From Enhygromyxa salina (GTDB lineage Bacteria; Myxococcota_A; Polyangia; Nannocystales; Nannocystaceae): 47,614 nucleotides of DNA. The stretch spans positions 1 through 47,614 of the forward strand of contig NZ_PVNK01000227.1 of NCBI RefSeq assembly GCF_002994615.1. The letters run 5' to 3'. The notes under the pieces were generated by a model. That model was not told the DNA's origin. It made no database searches and worked only from the letters and a program-made list of their open reading frames with translations. A program made the position numbers and the translations under genes. How positions within the stretch are numbered: the first letter of the stretch is position 1; each line of letters begins with the position of its first letter. Shown here in pieces: positions 25,615 through 33,359 of this stretch.

Positions 25615-26633
25615 ATCAGCCTGTCACCGCGGCCCTAGCGACCGCCCACTCCAACATCGCCCTGGTCAAGTATTGGGGCAAGCGCGCGGGCTGTGATCCC
25701 GAGCTCAACCTGCCCGCCGTCGGGTCGCTGTCGATGACCCTCGACGAGCTGCGGACGGTGACCCGCGTGGCTCCGGCGTCCGCCGATCGCTTCGAGCTCG
25801 ACGGCGAAGAGGTCGAGGGCAAGCCGGCCGCCAAGGTCTTCGCCCACCTCGATCGCCTGTGGCGGCTCGGCGCGTGCTCGGGCCCGCGCCCGCGCTGCGC
25901 CGTGGTCTCGACCAACCACCTGCCGACGGCGGCCGGGCTCGCGAGCTCGGCGTCGGGGTTCGCGGCCTTGACGATCGCGGCCGCCGGCTGCTTCGGCCTC
26001 GCCGAGCAGCTCGACGATCCGACCCGCGCGCGACTCTCGGCGTGGGCGCGGATGGGCTCGGGCAGCGCCGCGCGCTCGCTGTGGGGCGGCTTCGTCCGCC
26101 TCGACGCGGGCACGGCCGACGACGGCAGCGACTGCCGAGCCCGCCCCCTGCCGAGCCCTCGCCCCTGGGATCTGCGCCTGCTCGTGGTCCACACCGCGCG
26201 CGGAGCCAAGCAGGTCGGCTCGACCGGCGGCATGGAGTCCTCACGCCTGACCTCGCCCTACTACCCGGCGTGGGTCGAGAGCTCGGCGGCCGACCTCGAC
26301 GCGGCCGAGGCGGCCCTGCGCGCGCGGGCCTTCGACCAGCTCGGCGAGGTCATGGAGCACTCCTGCTTCAAGATGCACGCCTGCATGCTCGCGACCCGGC
26401 CGGCCCTGATGTACTGGAACGGCGCGACCCTCGAGGTCATCCGCGCGGTCTGGCAGCTGCGCGAGGCCGGGGGTCCCGTCGGCTACGTGACCTCCGACGC
26501 CGGCCCCCACGTCAAGGTCCTGTGCCGGGCCGAGCAGGCGCCAGCCCTCGCCGCGGAGCTCGCCGCGGTCGCTGGCGTCCACGAAGTCCAGCGGGTCGCG
26601 CCCGGGCCCGACGCGAGCCTCGAGCTGACGTGA
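25611..26633 (+). CDS. mvaD: Diphosphomevalonate decarboxylase
   Basis: Predicted 340-residue GHMP-family decarboxylase converting mevalonate diphosphate to IPP with ATP. The diagnostic SNIALVKYWGKR, SLSMTLDELRT, LPTAAGLASSASGFAALT, RMGSGSAARSLWGGFV and SSRLTSPYYPAWV motifs are all present, as is VGYVTSDAGPHVKVLC near the C-terminus. The start overlaps the mvk stop by 4 nt and the stop is 5 nt before the next ATG. Confidence 0.95.
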   Translation: MNQPVTAALATAHSNIALVKYWGKRAGCDPELNLPAVGSLSMTLDELRTVTRVAPASADRFELDGEEVEGKPAAKVFAHLDRLWRLGACSGPRPRCAVVSTNHLPTAAGLASSASGFAALTIAAAGCFGLAEQLDDPTRARLSAWARMGSGSAARSLWGGFVRLDAGTADDGSDCRARPLPSPRPWDLRLLVVHTARGAKQVGSTGGMESSRLTSPYYPAWVESSAADLDAAEAALRARAFDQLGEVMEHSCFKMHACMLATRPALMYWNGATLEVIRAVWQLREAGGPVGYVTSDAGPHVKVLCRAEQAPALAAELAAVAGVHEVQRVAPGPDASLELT

Positions 26634-26638
26634 TTGCC

Positions 26639-28951
26639 ATGACCGACAAGCCCTCCCCTCCCCCCAGCTCCGTCTCGGTGGGCCCGGTCTCGGCGCCGGG
26701 CAAGTCGTTCCTGATCGGCGAGTACGCGGTGCTCGAGGGCCACGAGGCCGTGGTCACGGCCGTCGATGTCCGCGCCCACGCGCACACGCCCCGGGACCAG
26801 CACGGCGAGCGGCCCGACCCGGGCAGCCCCTTCGTCGCGGCCGCCGTCGAGCTCGTCAGCGGCTGGCTGCGCGGCCACGGCCACGAGGTCCCGGCCCCGG
26901 CGTCGATTCCGGTCGTGACGACCGTCGGGTTCACCGCGGGCGCGCGCAAGCTCGGGCTCGGCTCGAGCGCCGCGGTCACGGCCGCGGTCGTCGGCTGGTA
27001 CCTGCGCGCGGCCGGCCTCGACCCCGACACGCCCTACGTCCGCCAGGTCGCGTACAGCATCGCGCGCGAGGCCCACGCGATCGCCCAGGAGGGTCGCGGG
27101 AGCGGAGCCGACGTGGCCTCGGCCGTCTACGGCGGCACGATCCGCTTCGCCCGCGACGGCGGGGTTCAGCCGATCGAGCTGCCGAGCTGGCTGGCGATCG
27201 GCTTCTTCGACGCGGGCGCGCCCGCGAGCACGACCTCGCTGGTCAAGGCCGTCGAGACCGGGGCCGACCGCGATCCCGCGACCTACGAGGCGGCGATCGC
27301 CGAGCTGGCTTCGGCCAGTCGGCGCTTTCAGTCGGCCCTCGAGGAGCGCCCGGCGACCGGCTTCGGTCTGATCCAGGAGGCCTGCGCGACCCACAACCAG
27401 GGCCTGCGCCAGCTCCAGGACATCGCAAAGGCCTCGATTCTGACCGAGCGGATCGAGACGATCCTCGGCGCCGCGCAGTGGGCCGAGCTCGCGGCCAAGC
27501 CCGCGGGCGCGGGCGGAGGCGATCTCGTGGTCGTGTTCGCCCGCGACCCGGCGCTGCTCGATCGCGTGGCCGTCGAGCTCTATCACCGCCACGACATCGC
27601 CCTGGTCCGCAAGCTCGAGACCGACGCCGCGGGCCTCCGCGCCGAGCCGCGCCCGCCGGTCAACTCGCGGATCCGTGGCCTGTTCAAGCGCTCGATCCCC
27701 GAGCGCCGCGCGGCCGTGGCGGTCGCTACCGGCCTCGAGCCCGCGCGCTTCGCCGACGCCGACTCGGGCGCGCTCGAACAGGACACCGCCGAGCACATGA
27801 TCGAGAACGTGATCGGCTGCCTGAGCCTGCCGATCGGAGTCGCAACCAACTTCCGCCTCAACGGCCGCGACTACCTCGTGCCGATGTGCGTCGAGGAGGC
27901 CTCGGTCGTGGCCGCGGCCTCGAACGCGGCCAAGATGATCCGCGCGGGCGGCGGCTTCGCGGGGGTGTCCGATCCGCCGTGGATGATCGCCCAGGTCCAG
28001 CTCGTGCGCGTGGGCCCTCGGGCCGTGGAGGACGTGGTCCGGGCCGTCGAGGCCGACAAGCAGGCCCTGCTCGACATCGCCGACGACTCGCACCCGCGGC
28101 TCGTCGCTCGCGGCGGCGGAGCCCGCGGCGTGGAGGTCCGGACCCTCGACGAGGACACGATCGTCGTCCACATGCTCATCGACTGCCGCGACGCGATGGG
28201 CGCGAACCTGCTCAACACCGTGGCCGAGGCGATCGCCCCCCGGCTCGACCAGATCAGCGGCTGGCGCTCGGTCCTGCGCATCCTCAGCAACCTCGCCGAT
28301 CGCCGCGCCTCCCACGTCAGCTGCCGCGTGCCGGTCTCGACCCTGACGACCAAGGAGATCGACGGCGCGATCGTGGCCAAGCGCATCGAGGAGGCGTCGC
28401 GCTTCGCCGAGCTCGATCCCTACCGCGCGACGACCCACAACAAGGGCATCATGAACGGGATCGACGCGGTCGTGATCGCAACCGGCAATGACTGGCGCGC
28501 GATGGAGGCCTCGGCCCACGCCTTCGCGGTCAGCCATGGCCGCTACGGGCCGCTGGCGATCTGGCGCGCGGTCGAGGACGCCGAGGGGCAGACCGTCGCG
28601 CTCGAGGGTGAGATCAGCGTGCCCACGGCCGTGGGCGTGGTCGGAGGCGCGACCCGGACGCACCCGACAGCGCGGCTTGCGCTCGACATCCTCGGCCGCC
28701 CCTCGGGCGGGGAGCTGGGCCTGATCATGGCCGCCGCGGGCCTGGCCTCGAACCTCGCGGCCCTGCGCGCGCTTGCGACCGAAGGCATCCAGCGCGGGCA
28801 CATGTCCCTCCACGCTCGCGCTGTCGCTCTCGCGGCGGGCGCCCGTGGCGCAGAGGTAGAATCCATCGCACAGAGGCTCATCGATGTGGGCGAGATCAAA
28901 CCGGAGCGGGCCGAAGCTCTGCTAGGTCAGCTGCGGACGGGCGAGGGCTGA
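26639..28951 (+). CDS. Fused phosphomevalonate kinase / class II HMG-CoA reductase
   Basis: One uninterrupted 770-codon frame. Residues about 15-335 are a phosphomevalonate kinase: APGKSFLIGEYAVLEGHEAV, GHMP loop KLGLGSSAAVTAAVV and AKPAGAGGGDLVVVF. From about 342 a complete class II (bacterial-type) HMG-CoA reductase begins: ENVIGCLSLPIGVATNF, DAMGANLLN, THNKGIMNGIDAVVIATGND and GIQRGHMSLHAR. By comparison with the Pseudomonas mevalonii enzyme the catalytic residues map to Glu389, Lys602, Asp618 and His721, all present. In other bacteria these are separate proteins. The start is the ATG at 26639; a GTG at 26630 overlapping the mvaD stop is possible. Confidence 0.93.
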   Translation: MTDKPSPPPSSVSVGPVSAPGKSFLIGEYAVLEGHEAVVTAVDVRAHAHTPRDQHGERPDPGSPFVAAAVELVSGWLRGHGHEVPAPASIPVVTTVGFTAGARKLGLGSSAAVTAAVVGWYLRAAGLDPDTPYVRQVAYSIAREAHAIAQEGRGSGADVASAVYGGTIRFARDGGVQPIELPSWLAIGFFDAGAPASTTSLVKAVETGADRDPATYEAAIAELASASRRFQSALEERPATGFGLIQEACATHNQGLRQLQDIAKASILTERIETILGAAQWAELAAKPAGAGGGDLVVVFARDPALLDRVAVELYHRHDIALVRKLETDAAGLRAEPRPPVNSRIRGLFKRSIPERRAAVAVATGLEPARFADADSGALEQDTAEHMIENVIGCLSLPIGVATNFRLNGRDYLVPMCVEEASVVAAASNAAKMIRAGGGFAGVSDPPWMIAQVQLVRVGPRAVEDVVRAVEADKQALLDIADDSHPRLVARGGGARGVEVRTLDEDTIVVHMLIDCRDAMGANLLNTVAEAIAPRLDQISGWRSVLRILSNLADRRASHVSCRVPVSTLTTKEIDGAIVAKRIEEASRFAELDPYRATTHNKGIMNGIDAVVIATGNDWRAMEASAHAFAVSHGRYGPLAIWRAVEDAEGQTVALEGEISVPTAVGVVGGATRTHPTARLALDILGRPSGGELGLIMAAAGLASNLAALRALATEGIQRGHMSLHARAVALAAGARGAEVESIAQRLIDVGEIKPERAEALLGQLRTGEG

Positions 28952-28985
28952 GCTCCCGCTTCACTCGGCGAAGAGAATTTCAATC

Positions 28986-29966
28986 ATGGCCAAGGGATCC
29001 CAAGGCTCTCCGCGTTTGTTCGCGGTCCCCCTCGACAACGAGCGCGACGAGGTCGACGTGCTGCCGGATGCGCCTGACGGCGCGCCGCCCGGCCCGTGGA
29101 CCAAGGAGGCGGCCTACCGCTTCTGCGAGCGCATGGCGACCAGCCACTACGAGAACTTTCCCGTCGCGTCGCGCTTCGTTCCCGCGCCGCTGCGCCCGCA
29201 CGTGTGGGCGATCTACGCGTTCGCGCGCACGGCCGACGACTTCGCCGACGAGCCCCGCTTCGAGGGCCGAAGGCGCGACGCGCTCGACAGCTGGGAGCTC
29301 TACCTCGAGGCCTGCTACCACCGCGACGTCGATCATCCGGTGTTCGTGGCCCTGCGCGACACGGTCCGCCGCCACAACATCCCGATCGGTCCGCTCAAGG
29401 CGCTGCTCACGGCCTTCCGCATGGATCTGACCAAGCATCGCTACGCCTCGTTCGCGGAGCTGCGTCAGTACTGCACGCACTCGGCCGAGCCCGTCGGCCA
29501 GCTGGTGCTCTACGTCCATGGCCACCGCCAGCCCGAGCTCCATCGCTTCTCCGACGAGATCTGTGCGGCCCTCCAGATCGCCAACTTCCTCCAAGATCTG
29601 AGCGTCGATATCCCGCGCGGGCGCTGCTACATCCCCCAAGAAGACCTGATCCACTTTGGCGTGAGCTGGGAGCAGCTCCAGGCCGGCCGCCACACCCCCG
29701 AGTACAAGGAGCTGATGCGCTTCTCCTGCGCCCGGGTCCGGACCATGTTCCTGCGCGGGCAACCCCTGCTGCGCAAGGTCTCGCCCGGGCTCTCGCTCGA
29801 GCTCGAGGCGACCTGGCGCGGCGGCATGAAGATCCTCGACGTGGTCGAGGCCCGCGACTACGAGGTCCTCGACTACCGCCCGACCCTCGAAAAGCGCGAC
29901 GTCGTCGACATCGCCGGCCGCTCGCTGTTCGCCTTCGGTCGCCGCTTCATGCGGGGCGAGGTTTGA
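28986..29966 (+). CDS. hpnC: Squalene biosynthesis protein HpnC
   Basis: Predicted 326-residue member of the trans-isoprenyl diphosphate head-to-head synthase family. In characterised systems HpnC converts presqualene diphosphate to hydroxysqualene. The substrate-binding Asp-rich motifs are FARTADDFADEP and NFLQDLSVDIPRGRCYIP, and HYENFPVASRFVPAPLRPHV is characteristic of HpnC. The ATG at 28986 has GAAGAG about 10 nt upstream. It follows the fusion gene by 34 nt and overlaps hpnD by 4 nt (TTGA). Confidence 0.93.
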   Translation: MAKGSQGSPRLFAVPLDNERDEVDVLPDAPDGAPPGPWTKEAAYRFCERMATSHYENFPVASRFVPAPLRPHVWAIYAFARTADDFADEPRFEGRRRDALDSWELYLEACYHRDVDHPVFVALRDTVRRHNIPIGPLKALLTAFRMDLTKHRYASFAELRQYCTHSAEPVGQLVLYVHGHRQPELHRFSDEICAALQIANFLQDLSVDIPRGRCYIPQEDLIHFGVSWEQLQAGRHTPEYKELMRFSCARVRTMFLRGQPLLRKVSPGLSLELEATWRGGMKILDVVEARDYEVLDYRPTLEKRDVVDIAGRSLFAFGRRFMRGEV

Positions 29967-30943
29967 CGCCACCGGTCTTCGACCCGCGCACATGGGTGGA
30001 GCGCGGCGAAAAGCTCGTGCGCCGCCTGGGCGCGCGCTCGTCCTCGAATTTCAAGTTTGCGTTCCTGTTCCTGAGCCCCGCCCAGCGCGAGGGCCTGACC
30101 CGGGTCTACGAATTTTGCCGCGTCGTCGACGACATCGTCGACGAGCGACCGCCGGGTCCCGAGGGCCGGGCCGAGGCCGAGGCCGGGCTCGCGCAGTGGA
30201 CCGAGGAGATCGCGCGGATCTACTCTGGTTCTGGTTCTGGTTCTGGTTCCGGCTCCGGCTCCGGCTCCGGCGAGGATCCCCAGACCGAGCTCGGCCAGAG
30301 CTTGGCCCAGACGATCGCGGAGTTCGAGCTGCCGCGCTACGCCTTCGACGAGATCATCGCGGGCTGCGCGATGGACCTCGACATCGTGACCTACCCCGAT
30401 CTCGCCGCGCTCGAGCTCTACTGTTACCGGGTCGCCTCGTGCGTCGGGATCTTGTGCATCGGGATCTTCGGCGATCAGTCCGAGGTCGTGCAGCGCTACG
30501 CCAAGCACCTCGGGCTCGCGCTGCAGTACACCAACATCTTGCGCGATGTCGGCGAGGACGCGGCTCGCGGGCGGGTCTACCTGCCGATCGATCTGCTCGA
30601 GCGCCATGGTCTGTCCGAGCGCGACGCGCTCAACTGCACCTACGACGGCCGGTTCCTGGCCATGGCCGAGGACTTCGCCGAGCTGGCCGAGGCCGAGTAC
30701 CGCCGGGCGTGGGCGGAGCTGGCGAAGATTGGCGATCTTCGTCCGCTGCTGCCCGCCGAGATCATGGCCCGGACCTACTACGAGCTGCTCCGGGAGCTTC
30801 GCGCGCGACGCTTCGATGTGTTCACCCACCGGGCCGCGCTCCGTCGTCGCGACAAGCTCAGGGTCGCCGCGATCTCGCTCGCGCTGACCAGCTTGCCGCC
30901 AGAGCTCCCCGGTGTCCGTGCCGTCCGGGCCGCGCTGGTTTGA
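29963..30943 (+). CDS. hpnD: Presqualene diphosphate synthase HpnD, with inserted Ser-Gly repeat
   Basis: Predicted 326-residue HpnD, which condenses two FPP to presqualene diphosphate. The two Asp-rich motifs are FCRVVDDIVDER and NILRDVGEDAARGRVYLP. A stretch of eight Ser-Gly dipeptides (residues 88-103) is inserted in the loop after EEIARIY, where homologues normally have a short turn. The start is taken as the TTG at 29963 that overlaps the hpnC stop, preceded by GGGGCGAGG; a GTG at 29996 is the alternative. Function is inferred from family and from hpnC and hpnE nearby. Confidence 0.92.
   Translation: MTPPVFDPRTWVERGEKLVRRLGARSSSNFKFAFLFLSPAQREGLTRVYEFCRVVDDIVDERPPGPEGRAEAEAGLAQWTEEIARIYSGSGSGSGSGSGSGSGEDPQTELGQSLAQTIAEFELPRYAFDEIIAGCAMDLDIVTYPDLAALELYCYRVASCVGILCIGIFGDQSEVVQRYAKHLGLALQYTNILRDVGEDAARGRVYLPIDLLERHGLSERDALNCTYDGRFLAMAEDFAELAEAEYRRAWAELAKIGDLRPLLPAEIMARTYYELLRELRARRFDVFTHRAALRRRDKLRVAAISLALTSLPPELPGVRAVRAALV
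30224..30271 (+). repeat. Hexanucleotide microsatellite inside hpnD
   Basis: Eight tandem 6 bp units: four TCTGGT then four TCCGGC, all in frame as Ser-Gly. The T-ending codons are rare in this genome, and the sharp change in codon pair half-way suggests two separate expansions. Length changes by one unit would keep the frame. Confidence 0.95.
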
Positions 30944-30946
30944 TCC

Positions 30947-30964
30947 CCCACGCACTCGCGTGGG
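30947..30964 (+). terminator. Hairpin after hpnD, possible terminator
   Basis: CCCACGC and GCGTGGG form a perfect 7 bp stem around the loop ACTC, starting 3 nt after the hpnD stop. There is no T-tract. A TGATAC element follows at 30970-30975, so the hairpin may end one transcript just before another begins. Confidence 0.4.
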
Positions 30965-30984
30965 CAGTCTGATACAGTCGCTCC

Positions 30985-32304
30985 GTGCGCGCGCGCCTGA
31001 GCTCATGCTCGATCCTCGCGGCCGGGCTCGTCGGTTCGCTATGGGCCTGCTTCGACGGCTTCGGCACCGTCGGCGCGATCTGCTTCGCCAACAGCCAGTG
31101 CGGGGCCGAGCAGGCCTGCGTCAACTCGGTCTGCGGGCAGTGCGACGACCGCGAGATCCAGGCCGGGGAGCTGTGCTTCGGGACCTCGTCCGAGGAGAAC
31201 GTGTTCGGCGAGGTCTCCGACCTCCTGGCCTTCGACCCCGAGAGCGACGGGCGCAACCCGCTGCTCATCGCGATGGTCAACAACAACTGCCAGCAGCCCC
31301 CAAACATGGGCCCGCCGACCGTCGGCGGTCCGGCGTGCTGGGGCATCTACGCGATGATCCTCGACGCCGACGGCGACTTCGAGGCGACGACCCCGCTCGG
31401 CGTGTCCAACGACGGCTACGTTCCCCAGATCGGCGCGGGCGACTTTGACGGCGCGGGCACGCTCGACGCCGCGGTCGCGATCTCGCCCAACGATCCCCTC
31501 ATCGATCCCTCGCAGCTCGTCATCATCCACGACTTCGGCTTCTCTGATGACTCGGCCCTGCTCGAGCTCGACATCAGCCTCCAGCCGCGCACGCTCCACG
31601 CCGCCGACATGAACGGCGACGGGCTCGACGATCTCCTGATCGGCGGTCAGCTCTCGGGCTCGCTGGCGCTCTACGTCGCCACCCCGGGCGTGGGCTTCGC
31701 GGCCGAGCGCCTGCTGGTCACCGATCAGACCCCGCGCCCTGCCCCGCCGGTCGACATGGACAACGACGGCGATCTCGACGTCGTCCTGATCTCGGAGGTG
31801 GGTCGCTCGGTCGGCGTCGATCTCAACAACGGGTCCGGTAACCTCTCGCCCCAGGCTCGTCAGAGCATCGAGGATCCGCTCACCCCCCTCGACCTCGCCG
31901 TCGCCGACTTCGACCGCGACGGCAACATGGACGTCGTCGTGTTCGTCGGCGCGCCCCTCAACCAGGCGAGCGAGGGGATCCTGTCCGAGGTCCGGGTCTA
32001 CCGCGGGCTCGGCGACGGCACCCTCGAGCTCGAGCACACCTTGCCCGGCGGCGAGCTTCCGACCTCGGGCCTCGCCGAAGACATCAACCACGACGGCTGG
32101 CCCGACATCATCGTGGCCGACGTCCTCGAGGACAAGCTCCCGGTCCACATCAACCGCGAGGGCAGCTTCCCCGACATCGTCACGATCGACGTGGCCGCGT
32201 CGCCGCGCTCGCTCATGTACGCAGACTTCGACTTCGACGACATCCCGGACATCGTGGTCGGCAACGCCAACGGCGTGGTCGCGGTCGTCCCCTCCGAGAA
32301 CTAA
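30985..32304 (+). CDS. FG-GAP/VCBS repeat lipoprotein
   Basis: Predicted 439-residue secreted protein. The N-terminus is a signal peptide with a candidate lipobox ending LWAC (Cys22), although Trp at -2 is unusual. A Cys-rich stretch (CFANSQCGAEQACVNSVCGQ) follows, then repeated calcium-binding-type beta-propeller motifs such as GDFDGAGTLDA, ADMNGDGLDDLL, VDMDNDGDLDVVL, ADFDRDGNMDVVV and EDINHDGWPDIIV. Such proteins are common on myxobacterial surfaces. The GTG at 30985 has no ribosome-binding site. No link to squalene synthesis is evident although it sits between hpnD and hpnE. Confidence 0.85.
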   Translation: MRARLSSCSILAAGLVGSLWACFDGFGTVGAICFANSQCGAEQACVNSVCGQCDDREIQAGELCFGTSSEENVFGEVSDLLAFDPESDGRNPLLIAMVNNNCQQPPNMGPPTVGGPACWGIYAMILDADGDFEATTPLGVSNDGYVPQIGAGDFDGAGTLDAAVAISPNDPLIDPSQLVIIHDFGFSDDSALLELDISLQPRTLHAADMNGDGLDDLLIGGQLSGSLALYVATPGVGFAAERLLVTDQTPRPAPPVDMDNDGDLDVVLISEVGRSVGVDLNNGSGNLSPQARQSIEDPLTPLDLAVADFDRDGNMDVVVFVGAPLNQASEGILSEVRVYRGLGDGTLELEHTLPGGELPTSGLAEDINHDGWPDIIVADVLEDKLPVHINREGSFPDIVTIDVAASPRSLMYADFDFDDIPDIVVGNANGVVAVVPSEN

Positions 32305-32309
32305 ACCCG

Positions 32310-33254
32310 ATGACTCGGTCGCCCCTCAACTCGATGATCAGCCTGGGTGTGGCGGTCGCGCTCGCGCTCGCGCCGACGCTGAGCCACGCCGCGCCGCCGG
32401 CCGCCGACGCTGCCGAGGCCCAAGGCGAGGATCCCTCGCCCGAGGCCGACCCGGTCATGAGCGAGGCCAAGCGCCTGTTCGACGCCGGCGTCGCGCGCTA
32501 CACGGCCGCCGACTACGAGGCCGCCGTCGACTTGTGGCTCGAGGCCTACGCGATGGTCCCGCCCGCGTTCGAGAACCGGCTGATCAAGGCCGAGCTGATC
32601 TACAACGTCGCCCGCGCCCAGCAGAAGTGGTTCGAGATCGACAGGGACGTCAAACATCTGCGTCAGTCACGCGAGATCCTCGACCGCTACCTCGGCGAGA
32701 TCGACGAGCTCTACGGAGATCAAGCTCCGCTCGAGCGCGAAAAGATCCAAGAGCAGATCGACGAGGTCGACGAGCAGATCGGCGAGTGGGAGGCCGAGCA
32801 GGCCCGGCGTGAGGCCGAGCTCGCCGAGCGCATGCGGCCGACCTTCGACGAAGAAGCCGACGCCCGCGAAGAGAAGCGCAACAAGGCCATGATCGGCGCG
32901 GGCGCGGGCCTGACCGCGCTCGGGGTCGGCGGCGTCGGGATGCTCGTCACCGGGATCGTCTTCGCCGGGGCCGCGCAAGACAGCAGCGGCGGGCTCCCGC
33001 TCGAGGCCGACATCCCTGCGCGCGAGGCCGCGATCACCCGCGGTGAGGCCGGCAACGCCCTCATGGTCATCGGCAGCTTGGCCGCGGGCGTGTTCTTGGC
33101 CGCGGGCGTCCCGCTGCTGGCCGTCGGCGGGTCGGCGGAGAAGAAGCGCAAGCAGCGGAGGGCCGACGCCGGCCTCGACCAGGCCCGGGTCGACGCGATC
33201 GCGCCCCTGTGGGTCCGAGGTGGCGCGGGCCTGGCGATCGGCGGCCGCTTTTAA
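32310..33254 (+). CDS. TPR-containing membrane protein of unknown function
   Basis: Predicted 314-residue exported protein. A signal peptide (LGVAVALALAPTLSHAAPPA) is followed by TPR-like helices (KRLFDAGVARYTAADYEAAV, IYNVARAQQKWFEIDR), a highly charged coiled coil at about 140-190, and two Gly/Ala-rich transmembrane segments at about 193-220 and 248-272. The layout resembles a large family of myxobacterial tetratricopeptide proteins in the envelope. It starts 5 nt after the FG-GAP lipoprotein stop, so the two are co-transcribed. Confidence 0.75.
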   Translation: MTRSPLNSMISLGVAVALALAPTLSHAAPPAADAAEAQGEDPSPEADPVMSEAKRLFDAGVARYTAADYEAAVDLWLEAYAMVPPAFENRLIKAELIYNVARAQQKWFEIDRDVKHLRQSREILDRYLGEIDELYGDQAPLEREKIQEQIDEVDEQIGEWEAEQARREAELAERMRPTFDEEADAREEKRNKAMIGAGAGLTALGVGGVGMLVTGIVFAGAAQDSSGGLPLEADIPAREAAITRGEAGNALMVIGSLAAGVFLAAGVPLLAVGGSAEKKRKQRRADAGLDQARVDAIAPLWVRGGAGLAIGGRF

Positions 33255-33264
33255 CCCCTGCTGA

Positions 33265-33283
33265 CGCCGTCGACGTGACGGCG
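33265..33283 (+). terminator. Hairpin after the TPR gene, possible terminator
   Basis: CGCCGTC and GACGGCG form a perfect 7 bp stem with loop GACGT, 10 nt after the stop. No T-tract follows, so termination is uncertain. Confidence 0.35.
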
Positions 33284-33343
33284 AGCACGCTCGGGCTGTG
33301 ATCCAGACCAAGGCTCGCGGGTTCGTCCGGGGACGCTGGGCAG

Positions 33344-33349
33344 TACCCT
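33344..33349 (+). promoter_or_regulatory. Possible -10 element of hpnE
   Basis: TACCCT ends 10 nt before the hpnE ATG with no Shine-Dalgarno sequence between them. It fits the TANNNT close-promoter pattern seen repeatedly in this window; with the hairpin just upstream it suggests hpnE has its own promoter. Confidence 0.3.
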
Positions 33350-33359
33350 GCGCCGGACC

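Noticed and set aside
25859..26638. Upstream in-frame extension of the fusion gene through mvaD
   Set aside because: It overlaps almost all of mvaD in another frame and has no homology; the ATG at 26639 begins a normal phosphomevalonate kinase N-terminus.
26483..28813. A 776-codon minus-strand frame opposite the kinase-reductase fusion
   Set aside because: No motif, biased residue content, and complete overlap with a gene whose catalytic residues are all identified.
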